Assembly (NCBI RefSeq): GCF_932526225.1
Contig: NC_064039.1
Span: 16,174,639-16,238,638, forward strand
From: Nematostella vectensis
Taxonomy: Eukaryota > Cnidaria > Anthozoa > Actiniaria > Edwardsiidae
Length of the DNA: 64,000 nucleotides
Reading direction: 5' to 3'
The position numbers and the translations under genes are program-made. Shown piece after piece: positions 12,146 through 22,335 of this stretch (position 1 is the first letter of the stretch; each line of letters starts with the position of its first letter). A model generated the notes under the pieces. That model had not been told where the DNA came from. It was given only the letters and a program-made list of their open reading frames with translations, and made no database searches.

Positions 12146-12834
12146 TTTCAAGAACTTGCTTAGACCTAATTTTATATGATGCTATAACAACTTTTTAACA
12201 CTATATTCAACCGAAGTTCAGTCCAAGTTTGGTTCAATAACATACAAGATTAGTAATAGAAGCAGAGGTAAGCAATTTTCATTTCGCTCGTTCTTTAAAT
12301 AACAGCCCATAGTTTGTTTTTGTAAACGTAATTGGTTAAATGTTTGTAGAAGTGTTTAACAGATAGAGTCAACATTAGCCATAGTTTATGCTTTTGTAGC
12401 CAGGAACTGAATTACAGGAAAGTTGTGGTACACCCAACACACACACAAATAGTGTATAAAATAAATAGTGTATGTACACTATTAGAGTAGTCTCGAATCA
12501 GGTGATTGACTAATGTAAGATCTTAATAAAGCCCCTGGGCTTGTATCATCATTCACTAAAAATAGTATAGAATAAACTTACAATATTAGAAATGAAATTT
12601 ATTACTATTTTATACATTTTTTCAGCTAGCTTTTACTATTTTTAGTTTTTTTTTATAGATAAGTAATTGTCTACTGTACATAAGCACTGAAGGGTGTCAG
12701 TTGTTTTTCATCTTCACCAAAACAAATTTTTCACATATTCTATACTTGAGTTTGCTATTATCATGTAACAGAAATCTGGTATATAGTACGAGACATAAAT
12801 TTAAAAAAAAAGTAAAACAGGCTTTCTATTGCAG

Positions 12835-12961
12835 ACAATTGTATTTGTGGCATTGTGAGCATGTCCTACAAGATTTTATTATGAAGACTGTTGAAAGAGT
12901 GGGCACTACTAAAGTACAGCTGACTGCTGCTATAGCTTCAAATGGAAAGACCCTCCTGTAA
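12835..12961 (+). other. Candidate 3'-terminal exon (also near 4388 and 9321)
   Basis: A pyrimidine-rich acceptor (ctttctattgcag) precedes an open stretch of 41 codons (LWHCEHVLQDFIMKTVERVG and TTKVQLTAAIASNGKTLL) that ends in TAA. The same block occurs in copies A and C. I do not recognise it, and no partner exon is visible upstream in the same strand, so it may be part of a mobile unit or chance. Confidence 0.25.
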
Positions 12962-13174
12962 TGTTGGGGGAGCACTACCACTAACACTTGTCTTTTACTA
13001 GATATGAGAAACTTGGCCAGTGCTTGATAATTCTGGAAAATAAATTAAAAAAACATTAGCTTTATGCATTTCTGGTATGCCAGCACTATGCTTCTCTGTT
13101 GGGTAAACATTTGTATTACACGAGTCTGTGATATCCTTTTTATAGGTGTAGCCTAACCCAAACTAAAATTTCAC

Positions 13175-14543
13175 TTTCTTGTCTGGGGATTTTTGTCCAG
13201 GTACGCCCTAAGCATTGCAAGATCCTCCGCCAGAGGAAGTAGATTAATTTTGTTGTATTTTCTCTCTCCGACAGAGGCTAGGGACTTGGAAGATACCTGA
13301 AAATATATTAACACATTAGTTTCTTTTAGAATAGCTTGAAAGTCATTATCACTATTCTTTTTATAATCAGTATCAATGCTGAACTTTTTATATTTAAAAA
13401 AACATCAAATTAAGCCAAAAGTGTTAAATGCTGCGGTTGTAACTGACTACACTAATTTTAGGGCGGACCACAAGGATTTAACATAAGGTGGAATGAACAG
13501 ATCCATACCTTTTGAGCCCACTCTATATCCATAAGATGGAGGATAGCTGCATCATCTTGGCGCCTGAGCCCAGTTGCCCACTTCAGTGAAGTGCACTAGT
13601 GAAGTGCGCTAGGGATGGTGAAGATATGCCGGACATCACTAAAGCCGGCAACCCGCTTCACCCCCTCTTTTACCAGGGCGAAATTTGGGAAGTGATGAGT
13701 TCAGTCAGGCCATGTTGGCTCGGTTAATTTATTTTAACCTCGAGCACCAATCTGGCTATCTCCCGCATTTTGGTGCTCATATAAGTAGCCTGCCTCTCGC
13801 CATGCTGATCATAGAGGCAGTTCCCCATCTGTATTATTAGTTCATCGTGCTTGGCCACGAAGCCGACCTCGTCACGCTCACAATACAATTTATTCACTTC
13901 ACCGTATACAGATTTGGTATATAGGTTGGCTGAAAATGAAATACAAAATCATAGACTCCAGCAGCATTCCCCTTCTATGTATCGCTTTTTTAATTAAAAG
14001 CATGAGAAGACATCCTTGCCGCCTCCTTTGCTATTTTCTTTGGAGGGTTATTACAGAGAAAATCTGCTTCTACGATTTCTTAGCGAAATCAAATCCCCAG
14101 GATCTACTGCGTATATTTTCTGCACTGCACGACAAAGTCCTCCGTTTATCGTGTCCGAAAAGAATTGAAATGTATGTTCATTAACTTGTTTATAATATTT
14201 ATACCTTCTTTGTCTGTCCCATGCTGTTTAAACGCACACTTCTTTCTGTGCCTCCAAAGGTCGTCCCCCTTGTGAAACCCAAGGCACGACTTACAAGGGA
14301 GGTAGGCATACCACAATCAGTTGTCCTTCGCCTAAGCTCAGGACATTGCAATTGTGGTGATAATCACCGAGGAGCCGGAGCCTTTCGTGTTCTTTTACTT
14401 TGTTCTTTTTACTCGTTCCTGCAAGCTGGCAGGCCACTTCAGATTCCTTGGAATGTTGCCTTTTGATGTGCCTCGCAAGCTTCACCCCCTGGTACCCACA
14501 AAAAAGCCCACTTGCATTTGGTCTGTGGCAAAGGTGATACCAA
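13175..14543 (-). pseudogene. Decayed zinc-finger family exons (copy E)
   Basis: Minus-strand blocks 14295-14543, 13509-13929 and 13175-13296 with the same splice signals as copy A. It shares both frame-breaking lesions with copy A (1-bp loss and 17-bp loss). This supports a close A/E relationship despite their distance in the array. Confidence 0.55.
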
Positions 14544-14769
14544 CTGTAAAAAAAAAATAAGGCGTTATTCATTATTTATTTTCCCTATAGCCAGGCCACA
14601 CAAGAAAAAGGGGTAAAAATGTTTTTTTTTCACTTATTTTGTCTTGTTTTGAATTGCTTGTTTTGGAGCCTGAGTATCCTTATCTTAATATATTTAGCGA
14701 GAAGTGTGGTTTCAAATAAACCACGATTTATCGACTTGACGGTTGTTTTGGGAGCCGTTTTCTGCGTAG

Positions 14770-15321
14770 ATAATCAGATGTCAGATAAACATCTTCTTTT
14801 ATTACAAATGCCATGAAGGCTTTTACAATTTTAACATAGAATCGTTTGTCAAATCTAAGTCAACTAGACTAATCCGCCACAACTCTGCCCTCGATCTCTT
14901 TGTTCCTAAATGTCGCACTAAACTTTTTCAATCAAGCTACTTCAATCGTATCCCTAAACTGCGGAATAATCTATCTACGTCTACTCGCTCTGCTAGCTCA
15001 CTTAACCAGTTTAAATCCTGTTTAACTTGCCACTACTTACCTGCGCTTACTAACAGCTACGACACAGATAACACTAACACCTGGAAATCCATTTGCCTTA
15101 AGTGCTCCTCTTCCCGCAACCTTACTGTCTCTTCTGCTCGTAACTGCTGCTACTAATGTCAATTTTATCACAATTTTATATTATTATTGTTACAAACCAT
15201 ATATTGTACATAGTTGTTAATATTTTACCTATCAATATCCTTATTTTATATATTTGCTCACATCATAGTTTAGTTAAATAGTTTTAGATTAGATTAGTTA
15301 TTAATTATAGATATATATATG
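14770..15321 (+). mobile_element. LINE (CR1/L2-like) 3' end in copy E
   Basis: Near-identical to 1731-2282 (offset 13039), with the same RT C-terminal codons and the same AT-rich tail ending in a ta repeat. It differs by a few substitutions. Confidence 0.7.
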
Positions 15322-15573
15322 CAGAACTGCTGAGTACTTGAAAGTTGCAGTATCTTTACCAGTTTGACTTTGAACTTGTGTTGAGCTTGGCCCGCCATCT
15401 AGCACGTGTGACATAAGAATCGCGTAGACTTTTAGGACGAGATCGGCCTTTATGCCGCTCGTATTTTCTTTGTAGGAACGTAAAACATCTCTAAGACTCT
15501 TTACAGAAAGTTTCTGAATGTCTTCTAACGAATTGAGATTGACATTTTGATAAACTAGAACCATTTTTGTCAA
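15301..15573 (-). CDS. Small SAP-like domain ORF (copy E)
   Basis: Same SAP-like ORF as at 2555-2755, with one change near the start (MTKMV instead of MAKMV). Without the 217-bp insertion the frame runs further, through PSSTQVQSQTGKD, into the LINE-flanking sequence. The tail after the DGGP residues is therefore probably not original coding sequence. No other domain is visible. Confidence 0.4.
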   Translation of the reverse strand: MTKMVLVYQNVNLNSLEDIQKLSVKSLRDVLRSYKENTSGIKADLVLKVYAILMSHVLDGGPSSTQVQSQTGKDTATFKYSAVLHIYIYN

Positions 15574-15632
15574 AAACTCAGCAATGACAACAATGTTTGT
15601 TTTGATTATGAGTCAACTCTCGCCTCGTTTTC

Positions 15633-15935
15633 ATGTTTGTATCCAAGATGGCGGCGGGGACTGTGAATAGGACTATTCAGTCTCCTAATTTCTCACAGAA
15701 CTATCCTGTCCATCTGCACTTTGTAATAACTTATGACTACATCCCAATGCTGATGGCAATGATTCTCCGAAAACGATTCACTGACATTGATGGAATTACC
15801 CGGCATGTTAGTTTAGCTGAGGATGACCCTGCCCGAATCCAACCAACCTTTGCAATGGCCAAGCCTGTTAGCTCTCGTGAACTGTTTCAAGCACACCAGT
15901 CGAGGTTCAGACCTCCTAGCACCGAAAATGAGTGA
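15633..15935 (+). CDS. Unrecognised 100-aa ORF at the edge of array 1
   Basis: The first third (MFVSKMAAGTVNRTIQSPNF) lies in repeat sequence shared with copies A, C and D. The rest (DYIPMLMAMILRKRFTDI, ELFQAHQSRFRPP) lies in sequence seen only once here, from about 15728. There is no signal peptide, membrane segment or known motif. The conserved-looking second part could be the last exon of a gene whose other exons were replaced by the array junction. I do not recognise a family. Confidence 0.3.
   Translation: MFVSKMAAGTVNRTIQSPNFSQNYPVHLHFVITYDYIPMLMAMILRKRFTDIDGITRHVSLAEDDPARIQPTFAMAKPVSSRELFQAHQSRFRPPSTENE
15645..15655 (+). promoter_or_regulatory. AAGATGGCGGC (YY1-type) element, copy E
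   Basis: Same element as at 2827. Here it overlaps an ATG in the 15633-15935 ORF, and the minus-strand SAP ORF begins 72 bp to its left. The arrangement fits a short bidirectional promoter. Confidence 0.4.
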
Positions 15936-15976
15936 TGGAAACCAGCTCATACACCACTTAAGGTTATTTGATTTGA

Positions 15977-16592
15977 TATTATATATATATATATATATAT
16001 TGTTCTGACCAGAGCTGCTTAAAAACAATTGCCAAGCAATTCAGAGAAATTTTCAATAAAATGTTTTTTTATTACCACTCAGTATTTACCCATTGTGGGA
16101 AATTATTTAAATTAGCTCTATTCCACTGTGTTGCATGGTGAAAACTCCAAGTCAGCTTAACCCAACAATTAGTTTAGATAACCCTGATGTTGAAGCATCA
16201 AAAATATATCTTGTTTAAGTAACAGCTCTCAAATAGTCCAATTTATGTACTTCTATTATATGGGTGAATTTCAATCAGCATAATTGCATACACCTAATAA
16301 AAAAACATTGTCAGTGCAAATGGCAATTGGAGAATGGAAGTTTAAATCAAATGTACCATGGTCTAGTTATATTTCTACCACAGTCGAATACCAGTTTTTA
16401 CCAATTACAGTATATGGATAATTCGTATTAAGCTAATGTTTGGCTCTGGTATTGCCAGATTTTTTTATGGCCTTTAATTTTATAAATAATCAGTACCGAA
16501 AAGCACCTTTCAGTCATAGAACTTTCATTCGTCGTTTGCACTGACATCTGTTTATCTGGTTTATCAAAAAGGGACGTTTATGCTAAACCTCT
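15977..16592. other. AT microsatellite and non-coding stretch
   Basis: An uninterrupted (at)n run lies at about 15977-16000. It is followed by about 590 bp of AT-rich sequence with no supported gene, up to the stop codon of the ballast-domain gene on the minus strand. Confidence 0.7.
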
Positions 16593-17183
16593 CTAGTTCT
16601 CTCTGAACCCCATGTAGATCCCAGTTCTAGTAGGATAATGATGTCTTATTTGCCATACAATGCACGAGGGGGCCACTCTTCTTCTTCCCTTGCAAAGGTA
16701 CCCATGCTTGTCAAGGATGTAGTTCCTGTAGCCTGCCTTTCGAAACGCCCTTGCACTGCTGTCATGCCAATCATTCCTAATATCTGCTGATGACCTGATA
16801 CCAAGCGATAATACCTCTACATCCAGGCAGAGCTTGCCAAACCTTGCTTTGGCGGACTCACAATTTCTTTTACCACAGCAAACATTTTCAATTTGCTGTG
16901 GCATTTCACGGCAATTACCACATTTGCACCAGTCTGGTAGTGGTTCCCCTGGTGGTCTTGGTGCTGGTGTAATGCCAACAGCAGTGGGGCCCTGTGGGTG
17001 AGTGCTTGGCCCTGCGACATCCATTGGTTCCTTTGCAAGGCCAAGATTTTCCTCCTCTATGTCATTGTCATCATCTTCCATGACCAGAAGGGAGTCAATG
17101 AAGTCCATGCTTCCAACTCCTCTTTGCAGGCTTTTTACACATAGGCTTTTGATTGTTTCAAAATCCAGTGTGTCTATAAATTC
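16593..17183 (-). CDS. P2X7-type ballast (zinc-binding) domain protein, last exon
   Basis: Minus-strand exon of 197 codons preceded by a good acceptor (ctttaacttag, cut at 17183/17184). The N-terminal half is acidic and proline-rich. From about residue 95 on it matches the cytoplasmic ballast domain of vertebrate P2X7: PDWCKCGNCREMP, VCCGKRNC, FRKAGYRNYILDKHGYLC and, at the end, CIVWQIRHHYPTRTGIYMGF. These cysteines and the final R-x-x-Y-P-x-x-x-G-x-Y-x-G-F pattern form the dinuclear zinc fold in known structures. No P2X channel part is present. Stand-alone ballast domains are known as multicopy genes in invertebrates, where their role is unknown. The gene lies downstream of Helitron remnants on the same strand but looks better kept than they are. 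Confidence 0.75.
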   Translation of the reverse strand, partial: EFIDTLDFETIKSLCVKSLQRGVGSMDFIDSLLVMEDDDNDIEEENLGLAKEPMDVAGPSTHPQGPTAVGITPAPRPPGEPLPDWCKCGNCREMPQQIENVCCGKRNCESAKARFGKLCLDVEVLSLGIRSSADIRNDWHDSSARAFRKAGYRNYILDKHGYLCKGRRRVAPSCIVWQIRHHYPTRTGIYMGFREN

Positions 17184-17349
17184 CTAAGTTAAAGAAAGTA
17201 AAATCAGCATCATCATCCCTGGTGGGAGGGATACACCCAATATTTCTTTGGTTATCAATTTCCTTTACCTTTTTATTGATTTATTTGATATGCTAGTTAA
17301 TAACTTTTACCGCTCTGCTCTCTGAACGTGAGAAATTCTCATTCCTTAC

Positions 17350-17383
17350 CTGTACGCTTTGTCTATCAGGAGTCCTTCTTTCG
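17350..17383 (-). CDS. Probable upstream exon of the ballast-domain gene
   Basis: Minus strand: acceptor agcatatag, then codons EEIERRTPDRQSVQ, then donor cag/GTAAGG at 17350/17349. Joined to the 16593-17183 exon, the frame continues without a stop (phase 0). The start codon would be in a still earlier exon or in the ATG just upstream, whose frame stops at once. This is a modest prediction. Confidence 0.4.
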
Positions 17384-17574
17384 ATCTCCTCCTATATGCT
17401 TTCCTCCATTTTCTAAGCCAACCTCTTTAGTTCAATAATTCCGTCTTATTTTAAAAACCTACGAAATAACGCGGGAAAACAGCCCGCGCCGTAACCTCTC
17501 AAGACCTCACGCATTGAGTGTTTTGATGGGTTTATTCATTGTTCTGGTCCAACGCACACACTTCGATTGTTATG
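17384..17574. other. Non-coding stretch with a GC hairpin
   Basis: There is no gene here. A GC-rich hairpin (stem 17470-17475 pairing with 17483-17488, loop of 7) lies in AT-rich surroundings just downstream of the truncated helicase. It recalls the hairpin near Helitron 3' ends, but the expected CTRR end does not follow, so I do not call it a terminus. Confidence 0.3.
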
Positions 17575-18440
17575 CTAATTACTCAACGGTCGCCTCGACT
17601 GCGCATGCGGAACTGCTGACAATGCGGCTTTAATTTTTACAACTTCTGACCTTAGATAACATAGTCTTACTGATGACATTTGGAACTCTTCAATGTTCTT
17701 TACTTTATTGGGAGTTCGGGATAACAATGCATGCCAATCATTTAATGTGGATTCACAATTCCGAGCTCTCAAAAGAAGATCTCTAAAGTAGTCTTGGTCA
17801 TTGCTGTCGCCATCAACTCTATGATTTACTGTTAAAGAGACAACTTCTTTGAACTGTTGATACATGAGATGGCCCTGAATTTGCTTATCTGATTTTGGAA
17901 AAGTGGCTTGTCACTAACTGGAGATAGCTGTGCTATATCACCAACTAAAATAACTGAAAGGTCACCAAAAGCATGATCAGCTAGACCTGTAGCTTGCCTA
18001 CATCGACAATCCTATCCATCCAAATAAGGACTGGCCAACAAATGAATATTCATCAATAATCAAATATTTTTTTATTTTCTAAATTAGTCTGAAGTTGCTG
18101 CAAAGCTATACCTTCCAATTCAAATAGTCTTTTGGAACCAATTGGAAGTTTAAGAAAGGAGTGTAGTGTCAGGCCATTGACATTAAATGAGGCCTTTCCA
18201 GTGTATGCTAACACTTGGCAGTTTTCCCTGAGAACATTTCTTACGGCATCGATAACATAGCTCTTTCCTGAGCATGCTATTCCTTTTATAAGAAGACGAA
18301 GTGGTAACTGAGTGTTCTGCTTGAAGTGATTCAAGATAATATGGTATGCAAGCAATTGATCTTTACTAAAACTTGAAATATCTATTACTCTTGATGGTAT
18401 ATGCCAACTTGACTCGTTTTGATTTTTTTTAGTATTTATC
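17575..18440 (-). pseudogene. Helitron Pif1-like helicase, truncated
   Basis: Walker A motif GIACSGKSYVID (about 18300-18265), then the LAYTGKASFNVNGLTLHSFL region, then in a second frame the Walker B motif IIDEYSFVGQSLFGW (about 18050) and GDIAQLSPVSDKP (about 17940), then FKEVVSLTVNHRV and a third piece ending LRSEVVKIKAA. The helicase family unwinds DNA during rolling-circle Helitron transposition. Motifs IV-VI are missing, because homology stops near 17625 and unrelated codons lead to a stop at 17575. At least two frameshifts and stops are present, so this is not functional. Confidence 0.75.
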
Positions 18441-18779
18441 TAGGACGTTACAGAATTCAAATCTTCATCATCAAAATATTTATCAAAGTTGTGCCAATAT
18501 CCTTCTGGAGCTAAAACTGAAGTCTGTTCACTATTTGTCCCCAATTCTTGAATATTCAGTTCTGACATTAACATCCATTCTTCCTTTTCTTCCTCGACAT
18601 ATTGTCCTGAGTTAACGTCATCATTTTCTATATGAATAGCTGCTTTAAGGGTATTGAACTTTACTTCCCAATCAGGAACATGGTTCTTGCCACACTAGCT
18701 GGACAAAAAATTGATCCAACATGTTTTGTAAGTTTCATCACATTGTTGACGATTATCCCACGCATTGTCAGGTACATGT
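18441..18779 (-). pseudogene. Helitron linker between Rep and helicase, left part
   Basis: Minus-strand codons continue from the far side of the Gypsy: NAWDNRQQCDETYKTCWINF up to a stop, then CGKNHVPDWEVKFNTL, acidic residues and EGYWHNFDKYFDDED, then the start of the helicase block (SFSKDQLLAYHIIL). The Y-x-PW...NAW signature is typical of the region just before the Pif1 domain in Helitron proteins. Several stops are present. Confidence 0.6.
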
Positions 18780-18876
18780 TGAAATAAGCGGACGCTACAT
18801 GGGGTACGCCACCTTGGATGCCAACTGAGTTTTATTGGTCAGCGGTATGAGTGTGCAAGGGCGCTAGGATATTACA
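18780..18876 (-). repeat. Gypsy 3' LTR
   Basis: 97-bp terminal repeat. It pairs with 26308-26404, with a handful of differences. Very short for a Gypsy LTR. It is preceded on the minus strand by a polypurine tract. Confidence 0.9.
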
Positions 18877-18984
18877 TTTCTCCCTTACTTTGAAAAGAAT
18901 AGCTCTATACGATCTTAACATTTCTAACGATCAACTTAATAAAGTTCTCTTGAAACAGTATCTCAAGAAAAAGTATCTTGTTTT

Positions 18985-19466
18985 CTAACTGGTAATGTAG
19001 TCCTTGAGGTAACTCGGCTTGCGCCTCTTCCTCTTGAGTCGCTCCCTCAGCTCTGGTGTCTCCTGGTCCTCTCTAGGCTGTGGTTTAGCGTTAGCTGTTT
19101 CTTTGCTTTCTTCCTCCGTCTTGTCTGTGCTGTCGCTTATCTCTGCCGCTACGCTTGCACTCTGAGTAGGTTGATCACTGCCCTCTGGCTTGAGCATGGA
19201 TGGATTTCCCTCACACAATTTTATCTGGTTTCGTCCGCTGTGTTGATAATACAGTTAGTGAGTTTGAACTGGCTTGCGTCTCTGCATACCGTCCTGCTAT
19301 CTGTAGCTCTGCGTGCTGTCACCTTTGATCCCTCAATGCTTGTGACAGTGTAGAAGGCTGGTTCGTATGGCGTGCTCCATTTGTTTCTCTTCTGCTGTTT
19401 CACCAATACGTAATCTCCTAGGATGAGCTGTGTCTCCTTTGTAGCGGAGCGTAGCCCCATAGGCAT
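18985..19466 (-). pseudogene. Gypsy integrase C-terminal (GPF-like) part
   Basis: Two consecutive minus-strand pieces. The first (19466-19221) reads ATKETQLILGDYVLVKQQ, then PYEPAFYTVTSIEGSKVTAR and DASQFKL, the usual GPY/F-type module at the integrase C-terminus. The second (19218-18985) is an acidic and then basic tail ending in RKPSYLKDYI. They belong directly after the integrase core at 22336-23246 but are separated from it by the 19467-22335 insertion. Confidence 0.75.
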
Positions 19467-19559
19467 AGAAATATGGTATAGGTATGCGACTTGGTTTTTG
19501 TGGTCATCGCGCGGGTATCCTGTGGTGTCACTCGCCAGCCAGCCAGTCAGTCAGCCGCG

Positions 19560-19830
19560 CGACTCCCAGGCCCCACTCGGCCCCGAAATGGCGACTAAAT
19601 ACAAACACGGAGCAAGGGACAAAATTCTTGTCGATTATGCGATGATTATTTATTTTGCCTCAAATTTTGTGACTTAAGGATAAAGTCAACTAGAGGAGAT
19701 CAACTAACATTCATTCACGCCACTATTTATCTGGTTTTAGCTAGTAAATTTAAGCAAGTAACAGTTCACATTAAAAAGCGAACAGAACCACAAGAAAGCG
19801 ACAAAAAAAAACAAAAAAAAACAATGCAAG
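19560..19830 (+). promoter_or_regulatory. Possible promoter and first exon carried by the insertion
   Basis: A CG-richer stretch with atggcgactaaatac (19587) is followed by a purine-rich leader and atgcaag/GTGAGTTTCGGACG at about 19813-19831, a near-ideal splice donor. A very similar leader (aagcgaacacaaa), ATG and donor stand on the minus strand at about 43220-43180. This fits a mobile or duplicated promoter-exon block. The downstream exon is not found. Confidence 0.35.
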
Positions 19831-20719
19831 GTGAGTTTCGGACGACGATTTGTATTGCCTATTGAGGATTTGACAGTTATTAGGCTTTTTGTTGTCCTTT
19901 TTGTATGCTTTGAGAATGCGAGTACTTAACTTAGTAATCAAATTAATTGAGCATAACAGGTTTTGTTTTGACATTCTTCGTTTTATCTATATTCTTGCTT
20001 GTGTTAAATAAAATACAATACAACAAAAAACTGGAATTCGTCTTTAATAAGACTTCTTCAGGGCAGATTGATTGTGTTGAGATATTTCATAAAGGCTAAC
20101 CAATATCGTGTTGCATTTGTCAAATACTGCTAAAGAAGACCGTTCTTGTCTTTATATCCTGTGCTCTTATTCCTAAGAAGATACATATCCTTAGAAGATA
20201 CAGCAGCTTTTTCAACTTACAAGAGAAATTTTCCTTACCGAGGATAAAAAAAACCTATTTTCAATATGTATTGTTGTTATTGTCTGCATCTTGCATCTCA
20301 TGTGTTTATTTTTTTTTCAAATAGTTGTGGAAAATTAGTTAGATTATAAATGGCTTGATAAAAAGATTGTTTTGAAAAGAATTATAATTAAAAATTCTTT
20401 TCACTCTTTTATGAACCAGGAACTACCTGGCCAAGATGAATGCTAAAGACTGGAAGACATGAGAAAAAATCATGTCTTGAAGAGAACAGTAGGATGTTCT
20501 TATTCACTAGTCATTTGATACCCCCACACCCATGGTCCCAGGGAAGGGTGGGGGATTAAACTTTAATAAAAGCCTGTTTCCAAGTTAAGAGTCAAAAACA
20601 GTCAATACCACCACCCCTCTTGACATATTCTAGTTAAAAGGTGGTCTAAAACCCCCTGACTTCTGCGGGACCATAAGGGAGGGGGCGCAAATGACTAGTT
20701 CATTACTATGTGATTCAGC

Positions 20720-22150
20720 AGTACACACTCATAGGTTTTTTTAGAACAAGATACTCATATAATATAAAACAAAAAACAAACTTTTGCTTTTTAAATAATA
20801 AATCTGTAAAGAAAACAGTTTTCTATCAACCTAAAGATAATGGGAAAGGGGATATTTTAGAAAAGTACTGAATATAATTACCACATTATTTTTATTATAT
20901 TTTCTTTTCAAAAATTTAAGGAAGAGTCATATTTCTTCCTTTTTCTTCTCCCTGTTGACTATTTTTATGCAATTGATGCTCTTTGCTATTTCCCCTCTAC
21001 ACCAAAAATAAATTAATGAACAGATTTGATTTTTAAATTAGAAATTTTCATTTATTACTTTCACTTATATTTTCTTTTTAGGATTTTCTTTCCAAGTCTC
21101 TTGCCCATTACATTTATTTTAGATGTTTAGATTTATTTCATTGGAATAGTTAGATCCAGGGTTTCTCAAAACACCAAAATATAATGCATTACTGGATGTA
21201 TATTTGTAGATATTAATTCCCATGGGGATGGAAAATCACCACTTAAAATGGTACATTAAATCTTCAGCATTGCATCTTATCTAAAATTGTGTCTGACACT
21301 ATATTCCATCTTTGAAATCCTGTTTCATCCATTGTTCTTCGCAAGAACAAAGCTTGTCAGAATGTAGCTTTGCAAATGTACATTAATGGAACTTTTATTA
21401 AGGGGAAGGGTTTTTTTAGGGCAAGATACTTACACTTTATAACACTAGCAACAACCTTGTTCTTTTTCAATAATAGAATTCTGTTCACATAGCTTGGATA
21501 GCAAAGACATGGCCTCTTTTGAGGCCTGTGGTGGTGAAAGGGTTAAGATAATGGGAAAGGGGAAATGTCAAGAAATGCTCAATCAAATTATTTTCATTAC
21601 TGTTATATTTTTTTCACAAAACCTTTCAAGTTGAGTCAATTCACTTTATATCTCCTCTCCCGTCGATTATTTTTTAGTCAATTGATATTCTTTGATTCCT
21701 CTCTACCCCAAACATAGATCAATGAAAGGGTTTGGTTTGAAATTAGAAGTTAGCATTTTCTGTTTTTTCATCTGTTTTTTCATCTGTTTTTTCTTCATTG
21801 CATTCATTTGGGAGTAGGCCACCAACAACAAGGCCACTATATGGTAAAGTGGGGTGCACCAATATGTAATGAAAGGAGATATATTTTTGGATTTTAATTT
21901 CCAGATATTTTTCTGAATATTCGGTCCAATGAAGGAGAGAATCGCCACTAAATCAATACATAAAAATCACAGTATGACATCTAAACAGTCTAAATATATT
22001 ATTTTGAATCTTTGGAATGCTGTTACATCCATGACATTTTCTGCACAAGGGCAAAGCTTGTAAAATAAAGATATTCATAATGGAACTTCTATATGATGGG
22101 ACATAAGAATTTACCATTAGACTCTTGACAACTTTGACAGCCATATTCAC
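20720..22150. repeat. Two diverged tandem copies of about 700 bp
   Basis: Blocks of about 20720-21405 and 21410-22150 share collinear stretches. Examples are the opening tttttttag(a/g)(a/g)caagatact, then gataatgggaaagggga, then a (t/a)atgaa(c/a) stretch, then agcttgt, then the closing aatggaactt. Overall identity looks moderate, so this is an old internal duplication. There is no coding potential. Confidence 0.6.
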
Positions 22151-22335
22151 ACCAGGAATTGTGTTTGTTAACTTTGATGTGCTTCATAATTTAAATTATT
22201 GAATAAGGCCTGGATCCATTTGGTTGGTACATTAAATAAGTCTCAGTAGAGAGCAGGATCCTAGATCCCCCAATAATACCTTTGATCAGTCAACACAAAA
22301 GGTGTTTATGCTGGCTCCGCTTTTAGGCAGTGCCT

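Larger units (their letters stand above)
9530..13042. repeat. Tandem array 1, copy D
   Basis: Full left part plus the same deletion as copy C (junction near 11303). It is the only copy that keeps one base (aaatttcggg versus aaatttggg near 10186) which holds the minus-strand reading frame of the central exon open. It also has a duplicated gtgaagtgcactagt stretch near 10076-10095. Confidence 0.88.
13043..15727. repeat. Tandem array 1, copy E
   Basis: Resembles copy A closely in its left half (same variants near 13279 and 13336, same 17-bp loss) and carries the LINE tail and SAP ORF. It lacks the 217-bp insertion of copy A, so it shows the empty site. Homology to the other copies stops right after ttgtaata at about 15727, where different sequence begins. 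Confidence 0.88.
19467..22335 (+). mobile_element. Unclassified 2.9-kb insertion inside the Gypsy integrase
   Basis: The Gypsy coding sequence stops at an NRENKN-type stretch (about 22340) and resumes at ATKETQL (about 19450), so everything between is foreign. No terminal inverted repeats, LTRs or transposase are visible. One end holds a near-perfect palindrome (ttaggca-c-tgcctaa type, about 22323-22339) beside gctggctccgctttt; a related end occurs at about 41913-41940. An exon-like block with a strong donor (atgcaag/GTGAGTTTCGG, about 19812) is matched at about 43190. Inside are two diverged copies of a sequence of about 700 bp. The exact edges are uncertain to about 15 bp. Confidence 0.65.

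Noticed and set aside
17461..17490. GC hairpin as a Helitron 3' terminus
   Set aside because: No CTRR end follows at the right distance, and the helicase is already truncated upstream at about 17625, so the true end is probably lost.
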